A DNA stretch of 32,456 bases from positions 1 through 32,456 of the forward strand of contig NZ_JBLJBV010000010.1 in NCBI RefSeq assembly GCF_047638075.1, in the 5' to 3' direction. The stretch is from UBA6197 sp047638075. Its GTDB lineage: Bacteria; Pseudomonadota; Alphaproteobacteria; Rhodobacterales; Rhodobacteraceae. Below the pieces are notes generated by a model. The model saw only the letters and a program-made list of their open reading frames with translations, was not told where the DNA came from and did not search any database. Shown piece after piece: positions 15,175-23,005 of this stretch. The position numbers and the translations under genes are program-made. Each line of letters starts with the position of its first letter. Within the stretch, counting starts at the first letter, position 1.

Positions 15175-16794
15175 CTAAAACAGGCTGCCCTGCCCCGGTG
15201 GTCCCTTGGGCGTATCCTTGGTGGGTTTTGCCTTGCGCGGCGCTGTAGGGGCAGAGGGCGGTGTGCCGGGGGCGGCGCCACCATCGGGGGCCACCGCCAG
15301 CCTGCGATCCTGAAATTCGATCTCAAGCGCGGTGTGGCGGGCAGCCTCGGCCCCGGTGGTGACCAGCGCACCATTGGCCCGCACCACCGCATAACCCCGG
15401 CGCAGTGTTTCGGTATAGCCCAGCGTCTGGCGCATCCGGTCAAGCCGCGCCAACCCGTCCGACAGCACCACAAGCCGGGCGCGTGGTGCAATTTGCAACC
15501 GGTCGGCCAGCGCCGCCAGCGCAAGGCGCGACTGCGCGTTCTGGCGAAGCGCCTCGGCCCGGTTGCGGGCGATGGCAGGGGCAAGACGGGCGGAAAGATC
15601 TGCCAGCCGCTCGGTCGCGCGGCTTCGGCGGGCGTCCAGCGCGGGCGTAAGACGGGTGGACCAAAGGTCGATCCGGCGGCGTTCTTCGGCCATGAAACGG
15701 CGTAACAGATCGGGGCGGATCAGCGCCGCCAGGGGGCCAAAACGGCCCCGTTTGGCCTGCGTCGCTGCGCGCAGCGCCGGGCCTAGCCGGTCCGCCCAAA
15801 GGTCGAACCGCTGGCGCGACGGCGCGGTCAGCGCCTGCGCACGGCCCAGACCCCGCGCCAGATCCACCAGCCGCTGACGCCGCGTTTCGGCCCGCATCAG
15901 CGTGGCGCGCGTCATCCTTGTGCCCGCGTCATTCACAAAGGCCAGCAGTTCCATCCGCACCGGAACCGCTATTTCCGCCGCCGCCGTGGGGGTGGGCGCG
16001 CGCCTATCGGCGGCATGGTCGATCAGCGTCGTATCGGTTTCGTGCCCTACGGCCGAAATCAGCGGGATCGCGCTTTCGGCGGCGGCGCGCACCACGATTT
16101 CCTCATTGAAGCCCCACAGATCCTCAAGACTGCCGCCGCCGCGCGCGACGATGATCAGATCTGGGCGCGGCACCGGCCCGCCCGGCACCAGCGCGTTGAA
16201 CCCCCGGATCGCGGCGGCCACCTCGGGGGCGCAGGCCTGGCCCTGCACCGCCACCGGCCAGATCAGCACATGCCGGGGAAAGCGGTCGCGCAGACGGTGC
16301 AAAATATCACGGATCACCGCCCCTGAAGGCGATGTGACAACCCCGATCACCTGCGGCAGATAGGGCAGCGGGCGTTTCTTTGCGGCGTCAAACAGCCCTT
16401 CGGCCGCCAGCGCCTTGCGCCGCGCCTCAAGCATTGCCATCAGCGCGCCGGCACCGGCGGGTTCGACATTATCGACCAGCATCTGGTATTTCGACTGGCC
16501 GGGGAACGTGGTCAGCCGCCCGGTGGCGATGACCTCCATCCCCTCTTCGGGGCGCACGGTCATCCGCGCGACCTGCCCTTTCCAGCTGACAGCGGCAATC
16601 ACCGCGCGGTCATCCTTCAGGTCAAAATACATATGCCCCGAGGCCGGGCGCGACACCCGTCCCACCTCGCCGCGCACCCGGACGCGACCAAACTCGCCCT
16701 CGATCATGCGTTTCACCGCGCCGGAAATCTCTGACACGGTAAACTCTGGCGCGTTGCCAGAGGGGGGGGCAGCATCGTCCTCGAACATCTCCAT
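15175..16794 (-). CDS. xseA: Exodeoxyribonuclease VII large subunit
   Basis: A 539-aa nuclease subunit that degrades single-stranded DNA from both ends together with XseB (not in this window). The N-terminal OB-fold (about 18-115) begins FTVSEISGAVKRMIEGEFGRVRVRGEVGRVS. The catalytic domain follows with ALMAMLEARRKALAAEGLFD, PRPDLIIVARGGGSLEDLWGFNEE and SAVGHETDTTLIDHAADRRAPTPTAAAE. A long coiled-coil Ala/Arg/Leu-rich region and a low-complexity Pro/Lys tail close the protein. It is longer than E. coli XseA (456 aa), mainly through extra helical repeats and the tail. Divergent from purD with a 71-bp gap. Confidence 0.95.
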   Translation of the reverse strand: MEMFEDDAAPPSGNAPEFTVSEISGAVKRMIEGEFGRVRVRGEVGRVSRPASGHMYFDLKDDRAVIAAVSWKGQVARMTVRPEEGMEVIATGRLTTFPGQSKYQMLVDNVEPAGAGALMAMLEARRKALAAEGLFDAAKKRPLPYLPQVIGVVTSPSGAVIRDILHRLRDRFPRHVLIWPVAVQGQACAPEVAAAIRGFNALVPGGPVPRPDLIIVARGGGSLEDLWGFNEEIVVRAAAESAIPLISAVGHETDTTLIDHAADRRAPTPTAAAEIAVPVRMELLAFVNDAGTRMTRATLMRAETRRQRLVDLARGLGRAQALTAPSRQRFDLWADRLGPALRAATQAKRGRFGPLAALIRPDLLRRFMAEERRRIDLWSTRLTPALDARRSRATERLADLSARLAPAIARNRAEALRQNAQSRLALAALADRLQIAPRARLVVLSDGLARLDRMRQTLGYTETLRRGYAVVRANGALVTTGAEAARHTALEIEFQDRRLAVAPDGGAAPGTPPSAPTAPRKAKPTKDTPKGPPGQGSLF

Positions 16795-16865
16795 GGTGCG
16801 AACCTTGTATCACCTGCGGCTTGACCTTAGAACGCGCGCAGCGGCGGGCCAAGAGGGGGATCGGC

Positions 16866-18128
16866 ATGAACATTCTGATATTGGGCGGCGGCGGGCGCGA
16901 ACACAGCCTTGCCTGGGCCATCAAGCAAAACCCCAAATGCGACCGTCTGATCGTGGCGCCGGGCAATGCGGGCATTGCAGCGCTGGCCGAATGCGCCGCG
17001 ATTGATATCCTGTCAGGTTCTGCCGTGGTCAGTTTTTGCGAAGAAAACGCCGTCGATTTCGTGGTGATCGGCCCCGAGGCGCCACTGGCGGCGGGTGTAT
17101 CGGATGCGCTGGTTGCCGCCGGAATTCTGGCGTTTGGCCCGTCACAGGCGGCCGCCCAGCTTGAGGCGTCAAAAGCCTTTACCAAGTCGGTCTGCGACGC
17201 CTGCGGCGCCCCCACCGCCGCCTGGGCCCGCTTTACCGAGGCCGCCCCCGCGCGCGACTACATCACCCGGATGGGCGCGCCGATTGTGGTCAAGGCCGAC
17301 GGTCTGGCCGCCGGCAAAGGCGTGATCGTCGCCATGACCGAGGCCGAGGCGCTGGCCGCCATTGACGATATGTTCGGCGGCGAATTCGGTGAGGCCGGGG
17401 CCGAAGTGGTGATCGAAGAATTCATGACCGGCGAAGAGGCCAGCTTTTTCCTGCTCAGCGATGGTGAAACCGTGCTGCCGATCGGCACCGCGCAAGACCA
17501 TAAACGCGTGGGCGACGGCGACACCGGCCCCAATACCGGCGGCATGGGCGCCTATTCGCCCGCGCCCGTGCTATCCGACGCGGTGGCCCAGCAGGCGCTG
17601 GACGACATCATCCGCCCCTGCATGGCCGAAATGGCGCGGCGCGGCGCGCCCTACTGCGGCGTGCTCTATGCCGGGCTGATGATCGAGAATGGCCGCGCCA
17701 GGCTGGTCGAATACAACTGCCGCTTTGGCGACCCGGAATGTCAGGTCCTGATGATGCGGCTGGGCGCACAGGCGCTTGATCTGATGCTGGCCTGCGCCGA
17801 AGGGCGGCTGGCCGATATGCAGGTCACCTGGGCTGATGACCACGCCCTGACGGTGGTGATGGCCGCCAAGGGCTACCCCGGCAGCTACGAAAAAGGCACA
17901 CCGATCACCGGCCTTGAGGCGCTACCCGAAGACAGCAGCCATATGGTCTTTCACGCCGGCACCGCACTACGGGACGGCCAGATCGTCGCAAACGGTGGCC
18001 GCGTGCTGACCGTCACCGCCCGCGCCGCAACCCTGGCCGAAGCCCATGACCGCGCCTATCGAATGGTCGACGGCATCACCTGGCCTGACGGCTTTTGCCG
18101 CCGCGACATCGGCTGGCGCGCGCTCTGA
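16866..18128 (+). CDS. purD: Phosphoribosylamine--glycine ligase (GAR synthetase)
   Basis: A 420-aa ATP-grasp enzyme joining glycine to phosphoribosylamine, step two of de novo purine synthesis. The N-terminus MNILILGGGGREHSLAWAIKQ is the conserved PurD opening. Other marks are VIGPEAPLAAG, SKAFTKSVCDACGAPTA, VKADGLAAGKGV (ATP-grasp lysine), GDTGPNTGGMGAYSP and CRFGDPECQ. The upstream frame reaches into xseA, but the ATG at 16866 with a GAGGGGG ribosome site sets the start. It ends with a strong hairpin terminator and is convergent with purU. Confidence 0.97.
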   Translation: MNILILGGGGREHSLAWAIKQNPKCDRLIVAPGNAGIAALAECAAIDILSGSAVVSFCEENAVDFVVIGPEAPLAAGVSDALVAAGILAFGPSQAAAQLEASKAFTKSVCDACGAPTAAWARFTEAAPARDYITRMGAPIVVKADGLAAGKGVIVAMTEAEALAAIDDMFGGEFGEAGAEVVIEEFMTGEEASFFLLSDGETVLPIGTAQDHKRVGDGDTGPNTGGMGAYSPAPVLSDAVAQQALDDIIRPCMAEMARRGAPYCGVLYAGLMIENGRARLVEYNCRFGDPECQVLMMRLGAQALDLMLACAEGRLADMQVTWADDHALTVVMAAKGYPGSYEKGTPITGLEALPEDSSHMVFHAGTALRDGQIVANGGRVLTVTARAATLAEAHDRAYRMVDGITWPDGFCRRDIGWRAL

Positions 18129-18181
18129 ACAACCGTTCTTTCTGGCGGAGGCAACCTAAAAAAGGCGCTAATCAAATGAGC

Positions 18182-18204
18182 GGGGGGCTGACAGCCCCCC
18201 TTTT
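18182..18204 (+). terminator. Intrinsic terminator after purD
   Basis: A perfect 8-bp stem, GGGGGGCT (18182-18189) with AGCCCCCC (18193-18200), has a GAC loop and is followed by TTTT. It lies about 55 bp after the purD stop. In the opposite direction there is no T-run, so it serves mainly purD. Confidence 0.8.
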
Positions 18205-18233
18205 CGGGCCCCGATGTCACTGGCGGGTGTGGA

Positions 18234-19118
18234 TTATCCCATCCGCTCAGAGGCATAGGATCCGGGGCTGGCGGGGAACACCACTGTCCTGTTGCCGTTT
18301 TGAAAAACACGGTGATGGATATGCGCATGGATCGCGCGGGCCAAAACCTGCGCCTCGACATCGCGGCCCAGGCTGACGTAATCCTCGGGCGATTGGGCGT
18401 GGGTGATGCGCACCGTGTCCTGTTCGATGATCGGCCCTTCATCCAGATCGGCCGTCACATAATGCGCGGTGGCGCCGATCAGCTTCACACCCCGCTCAAA
18501 CGCTTGTTTATAGGGGTTGGCACCTTTGAACGACGGCAAAAACGAGTGGTGGATATTGATGATCCGCCCCGACATCCGGGTGCAGAACGCATCTGACAGC
18601 ACCTGCATATAGCGCGCCAGAACCACCAGCTCGGCCCCGGTTTCCTCAACCAGTGCCAACAATCGCGCCTCGGCATCGGCCTTGTTGTCCTTGGTCACCT
18701 TGATGTGGTGAAAAGGAATATCGTGGTTGACCACCTGCTTTTGGTAACTGTGGTGGTTGGAAACGACGCCGACAATTTCAATCGGAAGTGCGCCGATATG
18801 CCAGCGGTAAAGCAAATCGTTCAGGCAATGGCCAAAGTTCGACACCATCAGCAGCACTTTCATCCGGTGTGCCACATCATGGATCGCCCATTCCATGCCG
18901 AAATCTTTTGCAACAGCGGCAAACCCGTCGCGTATTTGATCCTCCGAGACGCCGGTTTCCGAGGCAAAATTCACGCGCATGAAAAACTGCCCAGTCCGCA
19001 GATCATCATATTGATGCGAATCGGTCAGATTGCACCCCTGTGACGCAAGATACCCCGAGACAGCCGCCACAATCCCCCGGCAAGAGGCGCATTTGACGGT
19101 CAAGACATAAGCGGTCAT
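18234..19118 (-). CDS. purU: Formyltetrahydrofolate deformylase
   Basis: A 294-aa enzyme hydrolysing 10-formyl-THF to THF and formate, which balances one-carbon pools and feeds formate-dependent purine steps. An N-terminal ACT domain (about 4-80) is followed by a formyltransferase fold. Catalytic residues fit the GART-type triad: N188 and H190 in INIHHSFLPSFKGANPY, and D226 in TADLDEGPI. The ATG at 19118 has AAGGA upstream and gives the normal MTAYVLTVKC start. Its neighbour purD acts in the same purine supply line; the ferredoxin gene upstream on the same strand is 117 bp away. Confidence 0.95.
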   Translation of the reverse strand: MTAYVLTVKCASCRGIVAAVSGYLASQGCNLTDSHQYDDLRTGQFFMRVNFASETGVSEDQIRDGFAAVAKDFGMEWAIHDVAHRMKVLLMVSNFGHCLNDLLYRWHIGALPIEIVGVVSNHHSYQKQVVNHDIPFHHIKVTKDNKADAEARLLALVEETGAELVVLARYMQVLSDAFCTRMSGRIINIHHSFLPSFKGANPYKQAFERGVKLIGATAHYVTADLDEGPIIEQDTVRITHAQSPEDYVSLGRDVEAQVLARAIHAHIHHRVFQNGNRTVVFPASPGSYASERMG

Positions 19119-19235
19119 CGCTAATCCTTCTTTGTCATCACTCTGCCGCACCATCCCGCCAGAGTTCAGGAATTACCAGTGCCGAAATCGCCCTTGAGAA
19201 CGGAAAAAACCGGCGCGACAATTACGACAGATCAT

Positions 19236-19559
19236 TCAGATCTGTTTTTCAGGGATATAAACGACAAGACCGTCAACATCAGGGGTGACCTTGATCTGGC
19301 AGGTCAGGCGCGAGCGCACCGGATCAGGTTGATAGGCGAAATCAAGCATATCTTCCTCCATCGGTTCTTTGCCGGGGATCCGGTCCACCCATTCAGCATC
19401 CACATAGACATGGCAGGTTGAACAGGCACAAGCGCCACCGCAATCGGCGTCAATGCCGGGCACGCCATTATCGCGTGCGCCTTCCATGACGGTCATGCCG
19501 GGCTTCACCTCGACGACATGTTCGGTGCCGTTGTGTTCCACATAGGTAATTTTTGCCAT
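19236..19559 (-). CDS. fdxE: 2Fe-2S ferredoxin, FdVI/FdxE-like
   Basis: A 107-aa adrenodoxin/putidaredoxin-type ferredoxin. Cluster ligands are C40, C46, C49 (DCGGACACSTCH, with an extra C44) and C87 (SRLTCQIKV). It resembles the R. capsulatus ferredoxin VI sequence over its whole length, including the ending DGLVVYIPEKQI. Such ferredoxins pass single electrons from a reductase to P450s or Fe-S assembly; the partner here is unknown. I chose ATG 19559 (MAKITYVEHNG) because AAGGA sits at a good distance; an ATG nine bases upstream overlaps that ribosome site. The gene starts opposite the PG-binding lipoprotein gene. Confidence 0.9.
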   Translation of the reverse strand: MAKITYVEHNGTEHVVEVKPGMTVMEGARDNGVPGIDADCGGACACSTCHVYVDAEWVDRIPGKEPMEEDMLDFAYQPDPVRSRLTCQIKVTPDVDGLVVYIPEKQI

Positions 19560-19747
19560 CGCATTCATCCTTGCCTGCAGCGTTTGCGCGCGGGTTCATT
19601 GCCATTCTTGGCAAGCGTTTAGGGCAATCTGGCGCAATTTGCCAGAGGCGCACCCGTAGCGGCGAAAAGAGGTCGGCTGCGGCCTTTTGCGGCACGGCAG
19701 GGTCGGTTATGGTCCCGCCAGTTTGCAAAAGCCAAGGGCCGCCCCAG

Positions 19748-20164
19748 ATGAAACGCCTGACCCCGGCCTGCGGGCCGCTCGCGCTTATGATCGCGCTGAC
19801 GGCCTGCGCCCCTGCCCCACCGCCGGTGACCGCGCCCGAACCGACACTGGCGCGTGAAATTCGCAGCACCCCAAAACCTGCCGCCGGAGTTTGCTGGGCG
19901 CGCCTTACTGAGCCGCGCGCCGAACGCTGGTTTCGCACCCCCTGCCCCAAAGAAATGACGCAAGACCTGATTGCGACCTTGCAACGCGCACTGAAGGTGC
20001 GGGGTGCTTATCACGGGCCCGTCAGCGGTGTGATGGATACCCGCACATCAGCGGCCGTGCGCGCCTGGCAAACACCGCGCGGATTGAACAGCGCGATCCT
20101 GTCATGGCGCGCGGCGCAGGAATTGGGCCTGCTACCCTGGCCGCGCAACCTGGAGCCAACTTAA
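19748..20164 (+). CDS. Lipoprotein with peptidoglycan-binding domain
   Basis: A 138-aa predicted lipoprotein. The signal sequence MKRLTPACGPLALMIALTAC ends in the lipobox LTAC. A Pro/Ala-rich linker follows, then a conserved-looking middle (VCWARLTEPRAERWFRTPCPKEM) and a C-terminal peptidoglycan_binding_1-like helical domain (DLIATLQRALKVRGAYHGPVSGVMDTRTSAAVRAWQ). It is likely anchored to a membrane leaflet and held to the cell wall; no enzymatic domain is present. The frame reaches further upstream, but 19748 gives the signal peptide. Monocistronic. Confidence 0.8.
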   Translation: MKRLTPACGPLALMIALTACAPAPPPVTAPEPTLAREIRSTPKPAAGVCWARLTEPRAERWFRTPCPKEMTQDLIATLQRALKVRGAYHGPVSGVMDTRTSAAVRAWQTPRGLNSAILSWRAAQELGLLPWPRNLEPT

Positions 20165-20232
20165 TGATCCCTCGGCAAGGCCCCTCTTTTGATCAGGGCT
20201 GACGAAAAGCCCTGCAGATCCGGCTGGCAATG

Positions 20233-20262
20233 AAAAACCGCCGATGGGATCCCACCGGCGGT
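20233..20262 (-). terminator. Intrinsic terminator of degP
   Basis: On the minus strand a long hairpin, ACCGCCG...CGGCGGT (20237-20243 with 20256-20262) with an inner TGGG/CCCA stem, is followed by a run of five T (20233-20237). It lies about 60 bp beyond the degP stop. A second GC-rich inverted repeat, GGGCGCCC/GGGGCGGCC around 20298-20320, lies between. Confidence 0.8.
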
Positions 20263-20324
20263 CTTGATGTTGGCAGTAAGGCGCCGACCGTCAGGGCCGC
20301 CCCTTTTTTGGGCGCCCCCTTGGC

Positions 20325-21785
20325 CTATTCGACCGGCAACGCCACAAAGCGCGGCTCACCCCCACGGCGGATCAGCAGCAACAGCGATTTGCGGCCTGCG
20401 TCCTTGGCCTCTTTGATCCGGGCATCCAGATCGCCCAGCGAGGCGACAGGCTGTTGCCCCGCTTCGGTGATCAGGTCACCCGCGCGCAGGCCCTTTTCAT
20501 AGGCTTGGCTGTCTTCCTCCAAGGATTTGACGATAAGCCCGGTGGTTCCTGACGACAGCCCCATTTCAGTCGCGATTTCAGGGGTGATCGGGGTGACGAT
20601 CATACCCAGCATATCGCGCTCGGCGGCTTGCGGCCTGGACACCGCGGCAGGAACCGACTCACCCTCGGCCAGTTCGCGACGGCCCAGCGTGATCAGCAAC
20701 GTTTCAGATTTGCCGTCACGGGTGACCACAACACGAACCGCCTGGCCCACGGGCGCATCGGCCACACGGCGCACGAGGTCGCGGGTGTCTTTCACCTCAC
20801 CGCCATCAAACGAGGTGATCACATCGCCCGACAGCATTCCCGCGTCAGCGGCCGGCCCTTCGGGAACCTCGCTGACCAGCGCACCCGAGGCGGTCTCAAG
20901 CCCCATCGCCTCGGCCATATCCGGGGTAATGTCCTGAATTTTCACGCCCAGCCAACCGCGCCGGGTTTCCCCGAACTCTTTCAACTGGCCCACGACCTTG
21001 TTGACCACATTCGAGGCCATTGAAAACCCGATCCCGATAGAGCCGCCATTGGGCGACAAAATCGCTGTGTTCATCCCGATGACCTGACCATCCATGTTGA
21101 ACAGCGGCCCACCCGAGTTACCCCGGTTGATCGCCGCGTCGGTTTGCAGATAGTCATCATAGGTGCCCGAAAGTTCGCGGTTACGCGCTGAAACGATCCC
21201 GGCCGAAACCGAAAACCCCTGCCCCAGGGGGTTACCCATGGCCATCACCCAATCGCCCACACGCACCACATCGCTGTCGCCAAAAGCGACGAACGGCAGC
21301 GGTTTTGGGCTTTCGACCTTCAACACGGCTACATCGGTCTTGGGGTCTGTGCCAATCAACTTGGCAGGTAGCGTGTCACCCGAGAAAAACTCGATCTGGA
21401 TTTCGTCGGCCCCGTCAATGACGTGATTGTTGGTGACGATATAGCCATCTTCCGAAATCACATATCCCGAGCCCAGCGCGTTCGATCGACGCGGCGCATT
21501 ATGGCCCGGAACGTTGGGAATGCCAAAGTCGCGGAACAGATCCTCAAACGGAGAGCCGGGCGGAAAAACCGGGCCGGGGCCGGTGGATGCGGCAACTGTG
21601 GTGGTGGTGGTGATGTTGACCACGGCGGGGCTGACCTTCTCTGCCAGATCGGCAAAAGTGTCAGGCGCGACACGCGCTTCGGCGCGCGCGACCGGTGTTA
21701 TGGCCAGCGCCAAAGCGATTGCCATCGCCGTCAGAACCCGGCCGCCAGCGCGCCGCGGAGACGGAAAAAGGGCCAGTGATGTCAT
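20325..21785 (-). CDS. degP: DegP/HtrA (Do-family) periplasmic serine protease
   Basis: A 486-aa envelope-stress protease/chaperone. The signal peptide (about 1-35, with GGRVLTAMAIALALAITPVARAEA) is followed by a trypsin-like domain with the triad H121 (TNNHVIDG), D151 (KTDVAVLKVE) and S224 (INRGNSGGPLFN). A Pro/Gly-rich loop at 69-95 corresponds to the LA loop region. Two PDZ domains follow (about 270-360 and 385-480). The frame stays open to 21971, but the ATG at 21785 has AAGGGAG upstream and gives a good signal peptide. It stands downstream of hflK-hflC on the same strand but behind a strong terminator, so it likely has its own promoter. Confidence 0.95.
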   Translation of the reverse strand: MTSLALFPSPRRAGGRVLTAMAIALALAITPVARAEARVAPDTFADLAEKVSPAVVNITTTTTVAASTGPGPVFPPGSPFEDLFRDFGIPNVPGHNAPRRSNALGSGYVISEDGYIVTNNHVIDGADEIQIEFFSGDTLPAKLIGTDPKTDVAVLKVESPKPLPFVAFGDSDVVRVGDWVMAMGNPLGQGFSVSAGIVSARNRELSGTYDDYLQTDAAINRGNSGGPLFNMDGQVIGMNTAILSPNGGSIGIGFSMASNVVNKVVGQLKEFGETRRGWLGVKIQDITPDMAEAMGLETASGALVSEVPEGPAADAGMLSGDVITSFDGGEVKDTRDLVRRVADAPVGQAVRVVVTRDGKSETLLITLGRRELAEGESVPAAVSRPQAAERDMLGMIVTPITPEIATEMGLSSGTTGLIVKSLEEDSQAYEKGLRAGDLITEAGQQPVASLGDLDARIKEAKDAGRKSLLLLIRRGGEPRFVALPVE

Positions 21786-21957
21786 TGCATGCTCCCTTAT
21801 GATACCTTTCATGGCCTCCACTACGCGAAAGCCTCTGCTGCCATAAATACCTAGGGCGCATGAGGGGCAAATGAAAGCACCTCGCGGCGGCTCAACTTGA
21901 TGTGAGGCGTAAAACCAGCAGGGCGGGGCGCTGGATCTGGACGGGCCCACAGGGAAC

Positions 21958-22077
21958 ATGCGTCTTTTCAAAGATTTCCGCGTTCAGCGCAATGCGGTGG
22001 CCCGCTTTCGAACGCCACCTGCGGCAAACTTGCCAGGGTATTGGAAAGCCCGCCTCTTTTGGGGCGTCGCCAAATGA
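21958..22077 (+). CDS. Candidate small basic protein, 39 aa
   Basis: A short frame starts MRLFKDFRVQRNAVARF, passes through RTPPAANLPGYWKARLF and ends WGVAK. Its stop codon touches the 13-bp terminator stem at 22077. It is rich in Arg/Lys and aromatic residues. AGGGA lies just two bases before the ATG, close for a ribosome site. It runs against the neighbouring degP and hflC genes, in a 340-bp gap that would otherwise hold nothing but the terminator. The position directly before a bidirectional terminator suggests a plus-strand transcript ends here, which could be a small mRNA or an sRNA. I do not recognise the protein. It could still be chance. Confidence 0.4.
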   Translation: MRLFKDFRVQRNAVARFRTPPAANLPGYWKARLFWGVAK

Positions 22078-22106
22078 AAAGGGCCGGTTTGGCAACCGGC
22101 CCTTTT
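22077..22106. terminator. Bidirectional terminator between hflC and degP
   Basis: A perfect 13-bp inverted repeat, AAAAGGGCCGGTT (22077-22089) and AACCGGCCCTTTT (22094-22106), with loop TGGC. The A-run and T-run on each side make it work in both directions. It ends the hflKC transcript on the minus strand and could end a plus-strand transcript covering the small frame at 21958. Confidence 0.9.
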
Positions 22107-22126
22107 GCGTGCGGAAATTGCCGCGA

Positions 22127-23005
22127 TTATTCTGCCTTGTCTGACCGCAGGTAATCAAAGAATTCGCTGTCAGGCTGCATCACTATCGAAGAGTTTCCGC
22201 CCTTCAGCGCACGTTCGTAAGACGTAAGTGAGCGGGTGAAGGCAAAAAATTCCGGATCGCGCTCGAAGGCTTCGGCGTAGATCGCGTTGCGGCTTGCATC
22301 TGCCTCACCGCGGATGATCTCGGACTGTTTGCGCGCCTCTGAGGTCAGTTCCACCACAGTACGGTCGGCGCTGGCGCGCACGCGCTGCGCCGCCTCGCCG
22401 CCGCGGGCGATTTCGTCGCGCGCCTCGCGGTCACGTTCGGCGCGCATCCGGTCGAAGGTGGCGGCAAGGTTCTGTTCCGGCAGGTCGGTGCGGGTCAGCC
22501 GCACGTCGATCACATCAACCCCCAGCGCCGCGGCCTCTTTGCGGGCGAGGTTGCGGATCTGGTTCATCAACGGTGTGCGGTCATCCGACAGAACCGTGGT
22601 TGAGGGAACCGAGCCCAGAACTTCGCGAATCGCGTTTTCGATGATACCGGCAAGCCGGACTTCTGCCGCGCGCAGCGATTCCGGGCCTGAAAGGCTGACT
22701 GCCTCGCGGAACTCGATCGCATCGGTGATACGCCAGCGCGCAAAGGCATCGACCACCAGGCGGCGGTCGTCCAGCGGCGTCACCTCGATTGGCGGCGTGG
22801 AAAGCGACAGGATCCGTTTATCATAGCGCGCGACAGACTGGACCAATGGAATCTTGAACCCAAGGCCCGGTTGGGCACGGTCAACCTTGACCTCACCGAA
22901 TTGCAGCACAAGCGCGCGTTCACGCTCATCGACGATATAGACCGACGAGAGCAGCAACCCCGCCAGCACCACAAGAGCGGGTACAATGATGTTCATCCGG
23001 GCCAT
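22127..23005 (-). CDS. hflC: HflC, regulator of FtsH protease
   Basis: A 292-aa SPFH/prohibitin-domain membrane protein with one N-terminal membrane anchor (IIVPALVVLAGLLLSSVYIV), then VDERERALVLQFGEVK and the SPFH domain. DVRLTRTDLPEQNLAATFDRMRAERDREARDEIARGGE begins the long helical part with EARKQSEIIRGEADASRNAIYAEAF. With HflK it forms a large periplasm-facing cage around FtsH and tunes its proteolysis. Its start shares one base with the hflK stop (TGATG), so the two are translationally coupled. It ends just before a strong terminator. Confidence 0.95.
   Translation of the reverse strand: MARMNIIVPALVVLAGLLLSSVYIVDERERALVLQFGEVKVDRAQPGLGFKIPLVQSVARYDKRILSLSTPPIEVTPLDDRRLVVDAFARWRITDAIEFREAVSLSGPESLRAAEVRLAGIIENAIREVLGSVPSTTVLSDDRTPLMNQIRNLARKEAAALGVDVIDVRLTRTDLPEQNLAATFDRMRAERDREARDEIARGGEAAQRVRASADRTVVELTSEARKQSEIIRGEADASRNAIYAEAFERDPEFFAFTRSLTSYERALKGGNSSIVMQPDSEFFDYLRSDKAE

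Noticed and set aside
19227..19249. ACAGATC/GATCTGT hairpin with T-run on the plus strand
   Set aside because: It overlaps the last codons of the minus-strand ferredoxin gene, and no plus-strand gene ends there; probably coincidence.
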